Source of the DNA: an uncultured Pseudomonadota bacterium
GTDB taxonomy: Bacteria; Myxococcota_A; UBA796; CAJQPC01
Reading direction: 5' to 3'
Assembly (NCBI GenBank): GCA_913060515.1
Contig: CAJXRZ010000015.1
Location: 1 to 64,000, forward strand
Length of the DNA: 64,000 nt
The translations under genes and the position numbers were made by a program. The notes below the pieces were generated by a model. It ran no database searches. It was not told the DNA's origin and saw nothing but the letters and a program-made list of their open reading frames with translations. Shown piece after piece: positions 8,672 to 16,286 of the stretch; position 1 is the stretch's first letter, and each line of letters starts with the position of its first letter.

Positions 8672-9228
8672 TTCGCCTCCGGCATGGGGGTCTTGTAGCT
8701 TCCACGGATGGGGGTGCCATCTTGCCCGTCTGGACGAATGGGCGTGAGACTCAGCTCACAGTCACGTGCACCCTGGGGATGGGGTGATTGGATCTTCCAG
8801 AGCGGTGAGAGCCGATAGCCCTGCTTGCTGCCTGTATGGACTACACCGTAGGTCTTGCTGTGGTCCACATCCAGTTCCGTTCCTGCTGGCGTGGTGACGC
8901 TGCAGGTCAGGTCAAAGCGGACCTGCCAGTCCTCGCCCAAGCGGGGCACATCCAGCTCGGCCTGGAGGATGTGCGCCCCTGGGGGCAGCTCACCAGGAGC
9001 AGCGCCCAAGAAGCGCTCACAACTCTGGGCGCCTTCGCAGAGGCCAAAGCCCTGCTCCCCGCGCGCTTGGATCCCCGCGCGCAGGCTCTGAAGATCCTTG
9101 TCCAAGACCTGAAGCTCCCAGTCCTCCAAGGGTGAACCGGTCGCTGCTGGCACCGCTGGGCATGGGGTGCAGTTGCAGTCCATAGGGTCATCGTCCGTGC
9201 TGCAAGCAGCGAGCAGAAACAGGAGCAA
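8668..9228 (-). CDS. Lipoprotein of unknown function
   Basis: The protein has 186 residues. TTG 9228 is chosen because GGAGG (9238-9234) is 5 nt upstream; TTG 9240 overlaps that site. The signal MLLFLLAAC (Cys9) is very short. A Cys-rich start (DCNCTPCP) follows, then a helical stretch and a beta-rich domain (LDVPRLGEDWQVRFDLTCSV). No known family is recognised. It is the first gene of a three-gene minus-strand unit and is divergent from the secreted protein at 9367. Confidence 0.72.
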   Translation of the reverse strand: MLLFLLAACSTDDDPMDCNCTPCPAVPAATGSPLEDWELQVLDKDLQSLRAGIQARGEQGFGLCEGAQSCERFLGAAPGELPPGAHILQAELDVPRLGEDWQVRFDLTCSVTTPAGTELDVDHSKTYGVVHTGSKQGYRLSPLWKIQSPHPQGARDCELSLTPIRPDGQDGTPIRGSYKTPMPEAK

Positions 9229-9366
9229 AGGGTCCTCCAAAGAGCCGCCCGGTCAGGCAGAGTTCGCTTGGCAAGCCTCCCGTATTTCGGCGGGGCGTAG
9301 ACGCCATGAGAACACCGGAGCTTTCAGGGCCCGACAGGGCGGGCTACCCTGTCAGTGGAGGTGCGC

Positions 9367-9903
9367 GTGTCGCTCTTGTTGATGATCGCTGTGGCCGTCG
9401 GGCCAGCTTGGGCCCAAGAAGAGCCCAGTCCCGTGGAGGCTCCGAGCTCGGAGACCGAGACCGAAGGCGACACCACAGAGTCCTCTGGCTGGGAAGGGGA
9501 GACGGTGGTCCCTGTGGCCGAGCCGGCCCCGGAGCCCGAAGTTGTGGCCCCAGCGGCCGAAGATACGCCCCTCTACAAGAGCTACCAAGATGGCTTCCTG
9601 GACGGCCAGATGGCAGCCTCCGAGGCCGCAGGTCAGTACGGCCTGCACGGCCTGGCTGGCCTGGGCGCTGGCTGCGCGATGGGGCCCTGTGGATGCGTGA
9701 TCCCGGCTGCCGAAGTGCTGGTAAACCCAGCGGTCCCCAACGGCGTCTGGCGCTCTCAGAACAGCGAGTACCAACAGGGCTACATCGAGGGCTATCAGCG
9801 CAGCATTCAGCGCAAGCGCGTGATCTACAGCGCAGCGGGCGTGGGCGTGGGCAGCCTGATCGGCTTTGGCGCTGGCTTGGCCTACGGAGCCATCGCCCTC
9901 TAA
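9367..9903 (+). CDS. Secreted protein with Gly-rich hydrophobic C-terminus
   Basis: The protein has 178 residues. GTG 9367 is chosen from GGAGG at 9357-9361 with 5-nt spacing; the longer frame from GTG 9355 starts inside the Shine-Dalgarno. A standard signal peptide is cleaved after MSLLLMIAVAVGPAWA. Residues about 18-60 are Pro/Glu/Thr-rich. A region with YKSYQDGFLDGQMAASEAAG and YQQGYIEGYQRS repeats follows, with Gly-rich hydrophobic segments that could be two membrane helices. The function is unknown. The 138-nt gap to the divergent lipoprotein gene has no clear promoter that I can define. Confidence 0.7.
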   Translation: MSLLLMIAVAVGPAWAQEEPSPVEAPSSETETEGDTTESSGWEGETVVPVAEPAPEPEVVAPAAEDTPLYKSYQDGFLDGQMAASEAAGQYGLHGLAGLGAGCAMGPCGCVIPAAEVLVNPAVPNGVWRSQNSEYQQGYIEGYQRSIQRKRVIYSAAGVGVGSLIGFGAGLAYGAIAL

Positions 9904-9934
9904 TCGGCGAACTGGACCAAGCAACCGGTGGGTT

Positions 9935-10555
9935 CTACCCGGCCTTCCTAAGCTCGGGGACGACCTGGCCTCGCATGGCCGAGGCGCTGCGTCGTGCGTG
10001 CTCCGCGCTGATCTGGCCCCGCTCCAGGGCACCCAGCAAGAGCTGGAGGGGCTTGCTCAAGACCTCCTGATGGGCGAGCTCCCGGCAGACCTTGGCGATG
10101 CCTGCCAGATCCTGCTCCTCAGAGCCATGGGGCGCTGCCCCGGTGAGCACCAAGGTGGTCTCCGGACGTCGGCTCAACAGCACCCGACCAGAATGCACGC
10201 TGCCCAAGGCCAAGCCACGCCTGTGGCAAGCCGCAATGGCCCCGGCGAGCTGCTCCAGGGCGCCGAGCAGGACCTCCTCCGTGACCGAGAATGGGATTGC
10301 AGCCACCGGGACACCGGGCACGCGCTCCAAGAGCAGATTGCTGATCCCTGCGCGCTCGCTCCACCCCGCTCCCAACACCCGCGCCAAGCTTGGGTGTTGC
10401 ACCTCGGAGAGTAGGCGGTGGCGGGTGCGCAGGGCCGGTCCATGTGCGATGCCGCAGGCTTGCTCCACGACCAATACTGGACGCTGATCCTTCACTCCAG
10501 ACCACAAGGCGCTGGGGCCTTGTTGCCAGAGAATGAGCTTGGCCTGCACACACAC
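9935..10555 (-). CDS. Pseudokinase-like protein
   Basis: The protein has 206 residues from GTG 10555, with GAGGT 5 nt upstream. The order of elements follows a Ser/Thr kinase: RLLSEVQHPSLARVLGAGW (helix C and beta 4), LLLERVPGVPVA (hinge), CHRRGLALGSVHSGRVLL (catalytic loop position) and VLTGAAP (DFG position). Asp of HRD, the following Lys and Asn, and DFG are all replaced, so phosphotransfer is not expected. A binding or regulatory role is likely. It is divergent from the primase-like gene at 10632. Confidence 0.72.
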   Translation of the reverse strand: MCVQAKLILWQQGPSALWSGVKDQRPVLVVEQACGIAHGPALRTRHRLLSEVQHPSLARVLGAGWSERAGISNLLLERVPGVPVAAIPFSVTEEVLLGALEQLAGAIAACHRRGLALGSVHSGRVLLSRRPETTLVLTGAAPHGSEEQDLAGIAKVCRELAHQEVLSKPLQLLLGALERGQISAEHARRSASAMRGQVVPELRKAG

Positions 10556-10631
10556 TTGGCACCTCTCCCCCCTTTACGGATCCCTCCACCGCCGGCCTTA
10601 GCGCTGCGTCCCATGCGCACCCCGTGTAGCC

Positions 10632-11348
10632 TTGGAAAACGTGCCCCTTCACTTCGCCCTGACCTGCTTCAAGACCGTCTTTGATGTGGAGGTGGATTCG
10701 GAGACCACCTCACTGCAGGCCCTCGAGCGTGCTCTACAGCGCTTTGAGATCAAGCCCAAGCTCAAAAACAAGGGCAAGGACGAGGCCAAGAAGGCGCTGC
10801 GCCTCTGGTCTCCTGTCTGGTACAGCGGAAGCCGCCGTGGAAAGGAAGGCGTGGCCCACCTGTCCTGCTTGGTCCTGGACTTTGACGGCGGTCTGTCCGC
10901 GGAACAGGCCAGCGAACTCTGGGGGGAACACCACCACATCCTGCACAGCACGTGGAGCCATCGACCCGAGCGACCCAAGTTTCGTTTGTGCATGCCCATG
11001 GCCCGACCTGTGCTCCCTCAGGACTGGGCGCGGGTGTGGGAATGGGCCCAAGCCCACAGCGGGGGCCGAGCTGACCCGGCGCCAAAGTCCATCGGCAGCA
11101 CCTTCGCCCTTCCTGCCGTCAAGAGCGAAGACCAGGAGGTGCTCGGATGGGTCCAGGAGGGTCCTCTTCTGGATCCCCTGACCTTGGGCTTGATCGCCCA
11201 AGAAGCACCGCCAGAGCCAGCGCGCATGCCTGCGGCGGACTCCCCCTTCCAGCTCGGCGGCGACCCAAGCCGACGCTACCTGCGTACCCACGAGAGGCGC
11301 GACGCCCCAGACTGGGACGAAGACTCCGCATTCCAAGGCCTGTTTTGA
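10632..11348 (+). CDS. Archaeo-eukaryotic primase (AEP)-like protein
   Basis: The protein has 238 residues. TTG 10632 is used; GTG 10641 is an alternative, and neither has a strong Shine-Dalgarno. AEP-type motifs can be seen in order: LVLDFDG (Asp83, Asp85), HSTWSH at 105-110 followed by PKFRLCMPMARPV, and Asp148 before KSIGSTFALPA. This matches the small primase-polymerase-like proteins of plasmid and phage type; the usual Arg before the last aromatic is replaced. No helicase or zinc domain is fused. It overlaps the next nuclease gene by TTGA, suggesting a shared task in DNA repair, replication restart or defence. Confidence 0.65.
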   Translation: MENVPLHFALTCFKTVFDVEVDSETTSLQALERALQRFEIKPKLKNKGKDEAKKALRLWSPVWYSGSRRGKEGVAHLSCLVLDFDGGLSAEQASELWGEHHHILHSTWSHRPERPKFRLCMPMARPVLPQDWARVWEWAQAHSGGRADPAPKSIGSTFALPAVKSEDQEVLGWVQEGPLLDPLTLGLIAQEAPPEPARMPAADSPFQLGGDPSRRYLRTHERRDAPDWDEDSAFQGLF

Positions 11349-12715
11349 GAACACTGAGTCGAAGCGAAATGATGTGGGGCCTTCAGTGCCCACTGCGCCT
11401 CTGGCGTGCCAAGCGGGCCCCCCGTGTCCTCCACGTGCTGGATCTCCACAGCCCAGCCGGCCAGATCCATGAACATGCCCGCCGCATGTTTCCCGACGGC
11501 GTGCGCATCCCCCAGGATCTGAGCTGGGAGGAGGCCCTGGTCCAGAGCGCCCAGGCGATGGCCACAGCGCGGGTGGTCTTCAGGCCCGCGCTCGAGTTCG
11601 AAGGACTGCGCATCCGACCGGACCTGCTGCTTCGCCTGCCAAAGGGGGGCTGGCGACTGGGCCGGGTAAAGGCGACGACCAAGCTGCGGGCCATTCATCT
11701 GCAGGAGCTGGCCATCGAGCACCACGTGATGACCCAAGCTGGCATTCCGCCAGCCGAGGTCGGGGTGCTCTGCATCAGCCGGCGCTACCGGGCCGACAAA
11801 GACGAGCCACTGCTGCGCTTCGTAGACCGCAGCGCCAAAGTGGCCGCTCTGGCAGCCACCCTGCCCCCCGATCTGGACCGGCTGCGTGACATCCTGGCTC
11901 AAGAGAGCGCGCCCGAGGAGCCCACCGGTCGCCGCTGCCGCTGGCCCAGGCGCTGTCCCTACCTGGAAGACTGCGCGCCCCCCAGCGAGGCGGAGCTGCC
12001 CACAGGCGAGAGCCCTCAAGCACAGCTGCACCGACGAGCAGTGGAGCAGGGCTGCCTGATGGTGCTCCCGGGCCTGCTGGAGAGGCTGGAGCACGACGGC
12101 CGCACCTCCTACTTGGACTTCGAAGCCATCGCCCCGGCCATTCCATTCCTGCCGGGCCTCAAGCCCTTCACGACGCTGCCCGTGCAGTTCTCCGTGCACC
12201 ACCGGGCGCCGGACGGCACCCTGAGCAGCGAGGCCTTCCTACACCGCGACAACACAGATCCACGGCCACCCTTGGCTTTGGCGCTGCTGAAGGCCCTCAA
12301 GGGAGAGGACCCCATCTACGTGTGGGGCGAGTTCGAGTCCAAGGTCATCTCCAAGTTGGCCGTCACCAATCCCGAGCTGGAGGCCGAGCTGCGGGCTCTG
12401 CGCCTGCGGATTGTGGACCTGCAGAGCCTGGCGCGAAGCTACGCCTACCACCCCGACTTCATGGGCTCCTGGTCGATCAAGCGGGTGTTGCCGGCTCTGG
12501 TTCCAGGCCAAGACTACGGAGAGCTGTCCGTGAGCGATGGGGGACAGGCCGTCCTGGTCTGGACCCGCATGCAGCATCCCAGCACGCCACCGGAGCAAGC
12601 CCAAGTCCTGGCTGACCAGCTCCTGGCCTACTGCGGAATGGACACCTTGGCCCTGGTTCACATCCGCGACGCCCTGCTCCAGCGTGCTAGGTTGGGCCCG
12701 GAGATCTTGGAATGA
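11345..12715 (+). CDS. RecB-like nuclease domain fused to DUF2779 (RNase H-fold exonuclease-like)
   Basis: The protein has 456 residues. TTG 11345 is chosen because it keeps the conserved LSRSEMMWGLQCPLRLW start, has AAGG 6 nt upstream, and overlaps the previous stop by 4 nt. Residues 1-190 resemble a Cas4/RecB nuclease: Cys15, an Asp near 92 in RPDLLLRL, and VKATT near 107 where the family has ExK but Glu is replaced by Arg. RCRWPRRCPYLEDC gives late Cys residues as in iron-sulfur Cas4 proteins. From about 256, YLDFE, QSLARSYAYHPDF and GSWSIKRVLPAL match DUF2779. It is coupled to the AEP-like gene. Confidence 0.85.
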   Translation: MRTLSRSEMMWGLQCPLRLWRAKRAPRVLHVLDLHSPAGQIHEHARRMFPDGVRIPQDLSWEEALVQSAQAMATARVVFRPALEFEGLRIRPDLLLRLPKGGWRLGRVKATTKLRAIHLQELAIEHHVMTQAGIPPAEVGVLCISRRYRADKDEPLLRFVDRSAKVAALAATLPPDLDRLRDILAQESAPEEPTGRRCRWPRRCPYLEDCAPPSEAELPTGESPQAQLHRRAVEQGCLMVLPGLLERLEHDGRTSYLDFEAIAPAIPFLPGLKPFTTLPVQFSVHHRAPDGTLSSEAFLHRDNTDPRPPLALALLKALKGEDPIYVWGEFESKVISKLAVTNPELEAELRALRLRIVDLQSLARSYAYHPDFMGSWSIKRVLPALVPGQDYGELSVSDGGQAVLVWTRMQHPSTPPEQAQVLADQLLAYCGMDTLALVHIRDALLQRARLGPEILE

Positions 12716-14547
12716 ACCTCTTGCTGCTCTTGGGCTGCTTTCAGTCTTGGACCGTCACAAGCGAGTGCCCCCTTGTGGAGCGCTTCCTAGACGAGGACGG
12801 AGACGGCTTTGGCGCGGAGGCTCTGAGCGCCTGCGAAGGAGAGCATCCAGCACGCTACGGCGCTGACCAGGGCGGCGACTGTGATGACTCGGATGCACAG
12901 GTTCACCCCGAGCAAGCCGAGGAGTGCGACGGCGTAGACAACAACTGCGATGGCAGCGTGGACGAAGGCGTATTTGTCGACTTCTACGCAGATGCGGACG
13001 GCGATGGCTTTGGCAGCGGCGAGCCCCAGGCGGCCTGCTCCGACCAGCCGCCTTTTGTGCCTGCCGCAACCCAAGGTGGCGACTGCCTGGACACGGACGC
13101 TGGGGTGTACCCAGGCGCGGATGAGGTCTGCAACGGCCTGGACAACGACTGCGACGGGGACATCGACGAGGACCCTGTCAGCGGGCCCACTTGGTACTCC
13201 GATGGAGACAGCGACGGCTACGGCGACCCTGCCAGCGCGCTGGTCTCCTGCATCCAACCCAGCGGCACGGTGGCCCTGGGTTCTGACTGCGACGACACCA
13301 ACCTGAGTGTCTTTCCTGGCGCCCCAGCGATCTGTGGCGACGGCATCCTCAACGACTGCAATGCCACCGAGGAGTGTCGCCTCGCCGGAAGCGAGCGCTT
13401 GAACTCCTGGGACTTCGAGATCGACGCAATTCTGGGCAACGGCCTGGGCACCAGCCTGAACAGTGGAGACCTCTCCGGCGACGGCCTGGCCGACATCTCG
13501 GCTGCCGTGAGCCCGGATGCCATCACTGGCGGCGTCTCTGTGAGCTACAGCTTTCCGAGCGTGGAGCAGACGCTCTACTACCACCAAGTCAACAACGCGG
13601 GCTTCGGTGTACACGACATCGGGGACATGACCGGCGATTCCCAGGCGGATCTGGTCGTGGCCGCCGAGAGCTACGGAGTGGCCTACCTCTTCGAGGGCCC
13701 GCTGCTTCCAGGAGACAGCTACGTCCCCCACTCCGAGGCGACGGGCACCTTCAAGTTCGGCTCCCAGAGCCGCGGCAAGACCCAGATCCTGATCCTGGGC
13801 GACATGAACGGCGACGGCACCCCAGAGCTCGCTCTGGCAGAGGGCTCCGATGAGCAGGTGACCCTGCTCAGCGGCTTCTGGCCTGCTGGCAGCGGCTACG
13901 AGTTGGACAACACCTGGGCCACCTTGCTCAGCTCAGAGTCCAACATCGGCCAGTCGATGGAGAGCGTGGACACCAAGGGCGACGGACTGGCGGAGCTCAG
14001 CGTGCTCAGCCGCCGCTCGGCGTACATCGTGGACACCGACCAGATCGCTTCCGGCGCGGACTTTGAGGACTGCTCGGCCACCTTGGACGGCTCCACCCGC
14101 TTCGCCGACTTGAGCCAAGCCGGAGATGCCTCGGGCACAGGCTCCCAGGCCCTCTGGGTGAGCACAGAGGACGATGAGATCGGCCTCTGGAGTGGTGAGA
14201 GCCAGTGGGAGGATCTGCCGGTGCGCCTCACCCTGAGCGGCGAATACCAACTCGAAGGCCCCCTCTCCGGCGGCCAAGACATGGACGGAGACGGCAACAC
14301 CGATCTGGCGCTCTCCGTGCGGGACTCCTCCGGCGAGAACGGGCTGTGCTTGGCCTACGGTCCCTTCAAAGCAGGCGCCTTGGTGCCGGACTACTGCGCC
14401 GATGAGAAGGGCTTCTCGGAAGCTGGCGCCAGCGTCTTGCTCAGCCCAGATGTGGACGGGGACGGGGTCCCAGATCTCATCGCAGGTGACCCCAGCGCAG
14501 ACGGTGACCAGGGCCTGTACTACGTGCTCCTGGGGCTCAGCATTTGA
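12712..14547 (+). CDS. MopE-type metal-binding repeat and FG-GAP lipoprotein
   Basis: The protein has 611 residues and its ATG overlaps the nuclease stop (ATGA). The signal MNLLLLLGC has Cys9. Residues about 25-230 hold three putative metal-binding repeats with the MopE signature (GGDCDDSDAQVHPEQAEECD, then GVDNNCDGSVDEG, and DNDCDGDIDED). Residues about 245-605 hold FG-GAP/VCBS-like repeats with Asp-rich loops such as GDLSGDGLADI, GDMNGDGTPEL and DVDGDGVPDL, forming a beta-propeller that probably binds calcium. It is a surface lipoprotein. Its operon position between nucleic-acid enzymes and a K+ channel is unexpected. Confidence 0.9.
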   Translation: MNLLLLLGCFQSWTVTSECPLVERFLDEDGDGFGAEALSACEGEHPARYGADQGGDCDDSDAQVHPEQAEECDGVDNNCDGSVDEGVFVDFYADADGDGFGSGEPQAACSDQPPFVPAATQGGDCLDTDAGVYPGADEVCNGLDNDCDGDIDEDPVSGPTWYSDGDSDGYGDPASALVSCIQPSGTVALGSDCDDTNLSVFPGAPAICGDGILNDCNATEECRLAGSERLNSWDFEIDAILGNGLGTSLNSGDLSGDGLADISAAVSPDAITGGVSVSYSFPSVEQTLYYHQVNNAGFGVHDIGDMTGDSQADLVVAAESYGVAYLFEGPLLPGDSYVPHSEATGTFKFGSQSRGKTQILILGDMNGDGTPELALAEGSDEQVTLLSGFWPAGSGYELDNTWATLLSSESNIGQSMESVDTKGDGLAELSVLSRRSAYIVDTDQIASGADFEDCSATLDGSTRFADLSQAGDASGTGSQALWVSTEDDEIGLWSGESQWEDLPVRLTLSGEYQLEGPLSGGQDMDGDGNTDLALSVRDSSGENGLCLAYGPFKAGALVPDYCADEKGFSEAGASVLLSPDVDGDGVPDLIAGDPSADGDQGLYYVLLGLSI

Positions 14548-15500
14548 GCAAGCTCCCTCCCCGGCGTCGCCGTTTCATCAACCGAGACGGCACCATCACG
14601 CCCATCCCGGGCGCAGCCTCGCCCGGTGGATTGCGGGACCTGTACCACCTCTTCCTGACGGTCCATTGGTCCACCTTTCTTGCGCTGCTCGCTGCCGGCT
14701 ACTTCTCGATGAACACCCTGTTCGCCGGCCTGTACATGCTGGCCGGTCCTGAAGGGATTCCGGGCGTGGAGACCTTTGCTCAGGCCTTCAACTTCAGCAT
14801 CCAGACCTTCGCGACCATCGGCTACGGCGTGCTCTCACCCGTGAGCACCTTCGCCAACTTCGTGGTGGCCATCGAGAGCTTCACCGGCATCGTCTCCGTG
14901 GCCCTGGCCACCGGCCTGGTCTTCGCGCGCTTCTCCCTGCCCAACGCCCGTGTGGTGTTCTCAGACCGCGCGGTCATCAACACCATCGATGGCCACCCCC
15001 AGCTGCGCTTTCGCGTGCGAAACGAGCGGGCCAATCGCATCATCGGGGCCAACGTCAAGGCCGTCCTGATGCGCCGAGAGGTGCTCCCCGATGGCAGCAC
15101 CTTCAACCGCTTCATCGACATCAAGGTGGCCCGAAACGAGACCCCGCTCTTCATGCTGAGCTGGGTGATCATGCACAACATCGACGAGGACAGCCCCTTC
15201 TATGGGCTCATGCCCGAAGAGCTCGAAGACTGGCAGGCCGAGCTGATCGTGACCATCGCTGGTGTGGACAGCACCACCAACCAGCTCATCAGCAGCCAAG
15301 GCAGCTATGCGCCCGAAGACATCGTGTTCGGTCACCGAATGGAAGACGTCTTCCACCGCGGAGAAGACGGACGGCCCGCCTTGAAGTGGGAGCACTTCCA
15401 CGCCCTCCGGGAGCTGCCGGAAGAGCACGGCATGCCCGAGTGGGCCCGCTCAGGAGAGCTGTGCGCCGACGCCGATGATGAAGAGCAGGACGCCAAGTAG
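14544..15500 (+). CDS. Inward-rectifier potassium channel (KirBac family)
   Basis: The protein has 318 residues from TTG 14544, overlapping the previous stop by TTGA. After a basic N-terminus (PPRRRRF) come TM1 (about 42-66), the pore helix and the selectivity filter TIGYG (91-95), and TM2 (about 101-127). The rest is the cytoplasmic immunoglobulin-like Kir domain (RFRVRNERANRIIGANVKAV, then FMLSWVIMHNIDEDSPFYG). All expected elements of a tetrameric Kir channel are present, so K+ conduction is likely. The last 51 nt overlap the 3' end of the convergent membrane-protein gene. Confidence 0.95.
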   Translation: MSKLPPRRRRFINRDGTITPIPGAASPGGLRDLYHLFLTVHWSTFLALLAAGYFSMNTLFAGLYMLAGPEGIPGVETFAQAFNFSIQTFATIGYGVLSPVSTFANFVVAIESFTGIVSVALATGLVFARFSLPNARVVFSDRAVINTIDGHPQLRFRVRNERANRIIGANVKAVLMRREVLPDGSTFNRFIDIKVARNETPLFMLSWVIMHNIDEDSPFYGLMPEELEDWQAELIVTIAGVDSTTNQLISSQGSYAPEDIVFGHRMEDVFHRGEDGRPALKWEHFHALRELPEEHGMPEWARSGELCADADDEEQDAK

Positions 15501-16286
15501 GGCCAAGAGCACGCTGCCCACCAGGTTGAGCCCTCCGATGAGCTGGGCCATGGTCCCCCGGGTCTCTGTCGGGCCGGTGTAGCGGGTGCTCTGGGTGATG
15601 CGCTTGGTCTTGAGGGGCACCAGCCCCTTCTCGATGAAGAGGAAAGCACCGGCGCTGGCGAGGAAGAGCCCGAAGAGTGGCATGCCCGCGTCAAAGCCGA
15701 TGAGCAGGCCACCGGCCACGGTGAGCGCCAGGGTCCCCAAGCTCGCAAAGGCGAAGATGCGCGCGACCGTGTCCAGGCGGCCGCCAACAGACTGCGGGTC
15801 AGGCGTGACCCGGTCATTGGCAGGGGGGAGGGACTCTGGCCGCCGAAGCTCCCTGGCCCGGTCCCCAAAGCGCGCTTTGCCCACGGCATCCTTGAGCTCC
15901 TTGAGCCCCGGCAAGGCCAGTGGGATGACGACTGCGCCTCCACCGCTCTGCACCACGAACCAGCCCATGCGCTCGCTGACTTTGGAGTCAGGCCCAACAG
16001 CCACAGCCTCACTGTCCTCGCCGGCCCATTGGGTGCTGAGCACTTTGCCGTCCAGGGCCACGTCCAAGCGCGGGCCAGCCTGTGTGCGGCGCCAGGTTTG
16101 CCTCCCCAACCAGAGCGCCAAGGCCAGCGCGCCTGCACCCAGAAAATTGCTCCAAAGAACCGGACCAAAGCCGACAAATAGAAGCGGAATCTGAGCGGAT
16201 GCGCCCACGCCTGCGAACACTGCCACCGTCACCCACGCCTTGCGTAGAACGGGCCTGAGTTCTTCAGCGTAGAGGGTGAACTGCAT
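15450..16286 (-). CDS. Membrane protein of unknown function
   Basis: The protein has 278 residues from ATG 16286, starting directly after the sulfatase-like gene stop (16287-16289). Two N-terminal hydrophobic helices (about 18-35 and 43-60) are followed by a soluble beta-rich part (LDVALDGKVLSTQWAGEDS) that resembles a YcxB-like or PH-like domain, a charged linker, and three to four further helices (about 178-200, 204-222, 250-275). No family is assigned. It is the last gene of the minus-strand run that begins at 19445. Confidence 0.72.
   Translation of the reverse strand: MQFTLYAEELRPVLRKAWVTVAVFAGVGASAQIPLLFVGFGPVLWSNFLGAGALALALWLGRQTWRRTQAGPRLDVALDGKVLSTQWAGEDSEAVAVGPDSKVSERMGWFVVQSGGGAVVIPLALPGLKELKDAVGKARFGDRARELRRPESLPPANDRVTPDPQSVGGRLDTVARIFAFASLGTLALTVAGGLLIGFDAGMPLFGLFLASAGAFLFIEKGLVPLKTKRITQSTRYTGPTETRGTMAQLIGGLNLVGSVLLALLGVLLFIIGVGAQLS

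Noticed and set aside
7475-8698. 407-codon plus-strand frame
   Set aside because: It lies opposite the gene at 7484-8671. Its product is rich in Gly, His, Arg and Gln, and the other strand has a stop/start overlap with its neighbour and normal composition.
10632-12715. Plasmid or phage replication region
   Set aside because: The AEP-like and nuclease genes suggested this, but there is no helicase, Rep, integrase, origin-like iteron or change of gene density around them.
11345-12715. CRISPR Cas4
   Set aside because: The N-terminal half is Cas4/RecB-like, but there is no Cas1, Cas2 or repeat array, and the C-terminal half is DUF2779.
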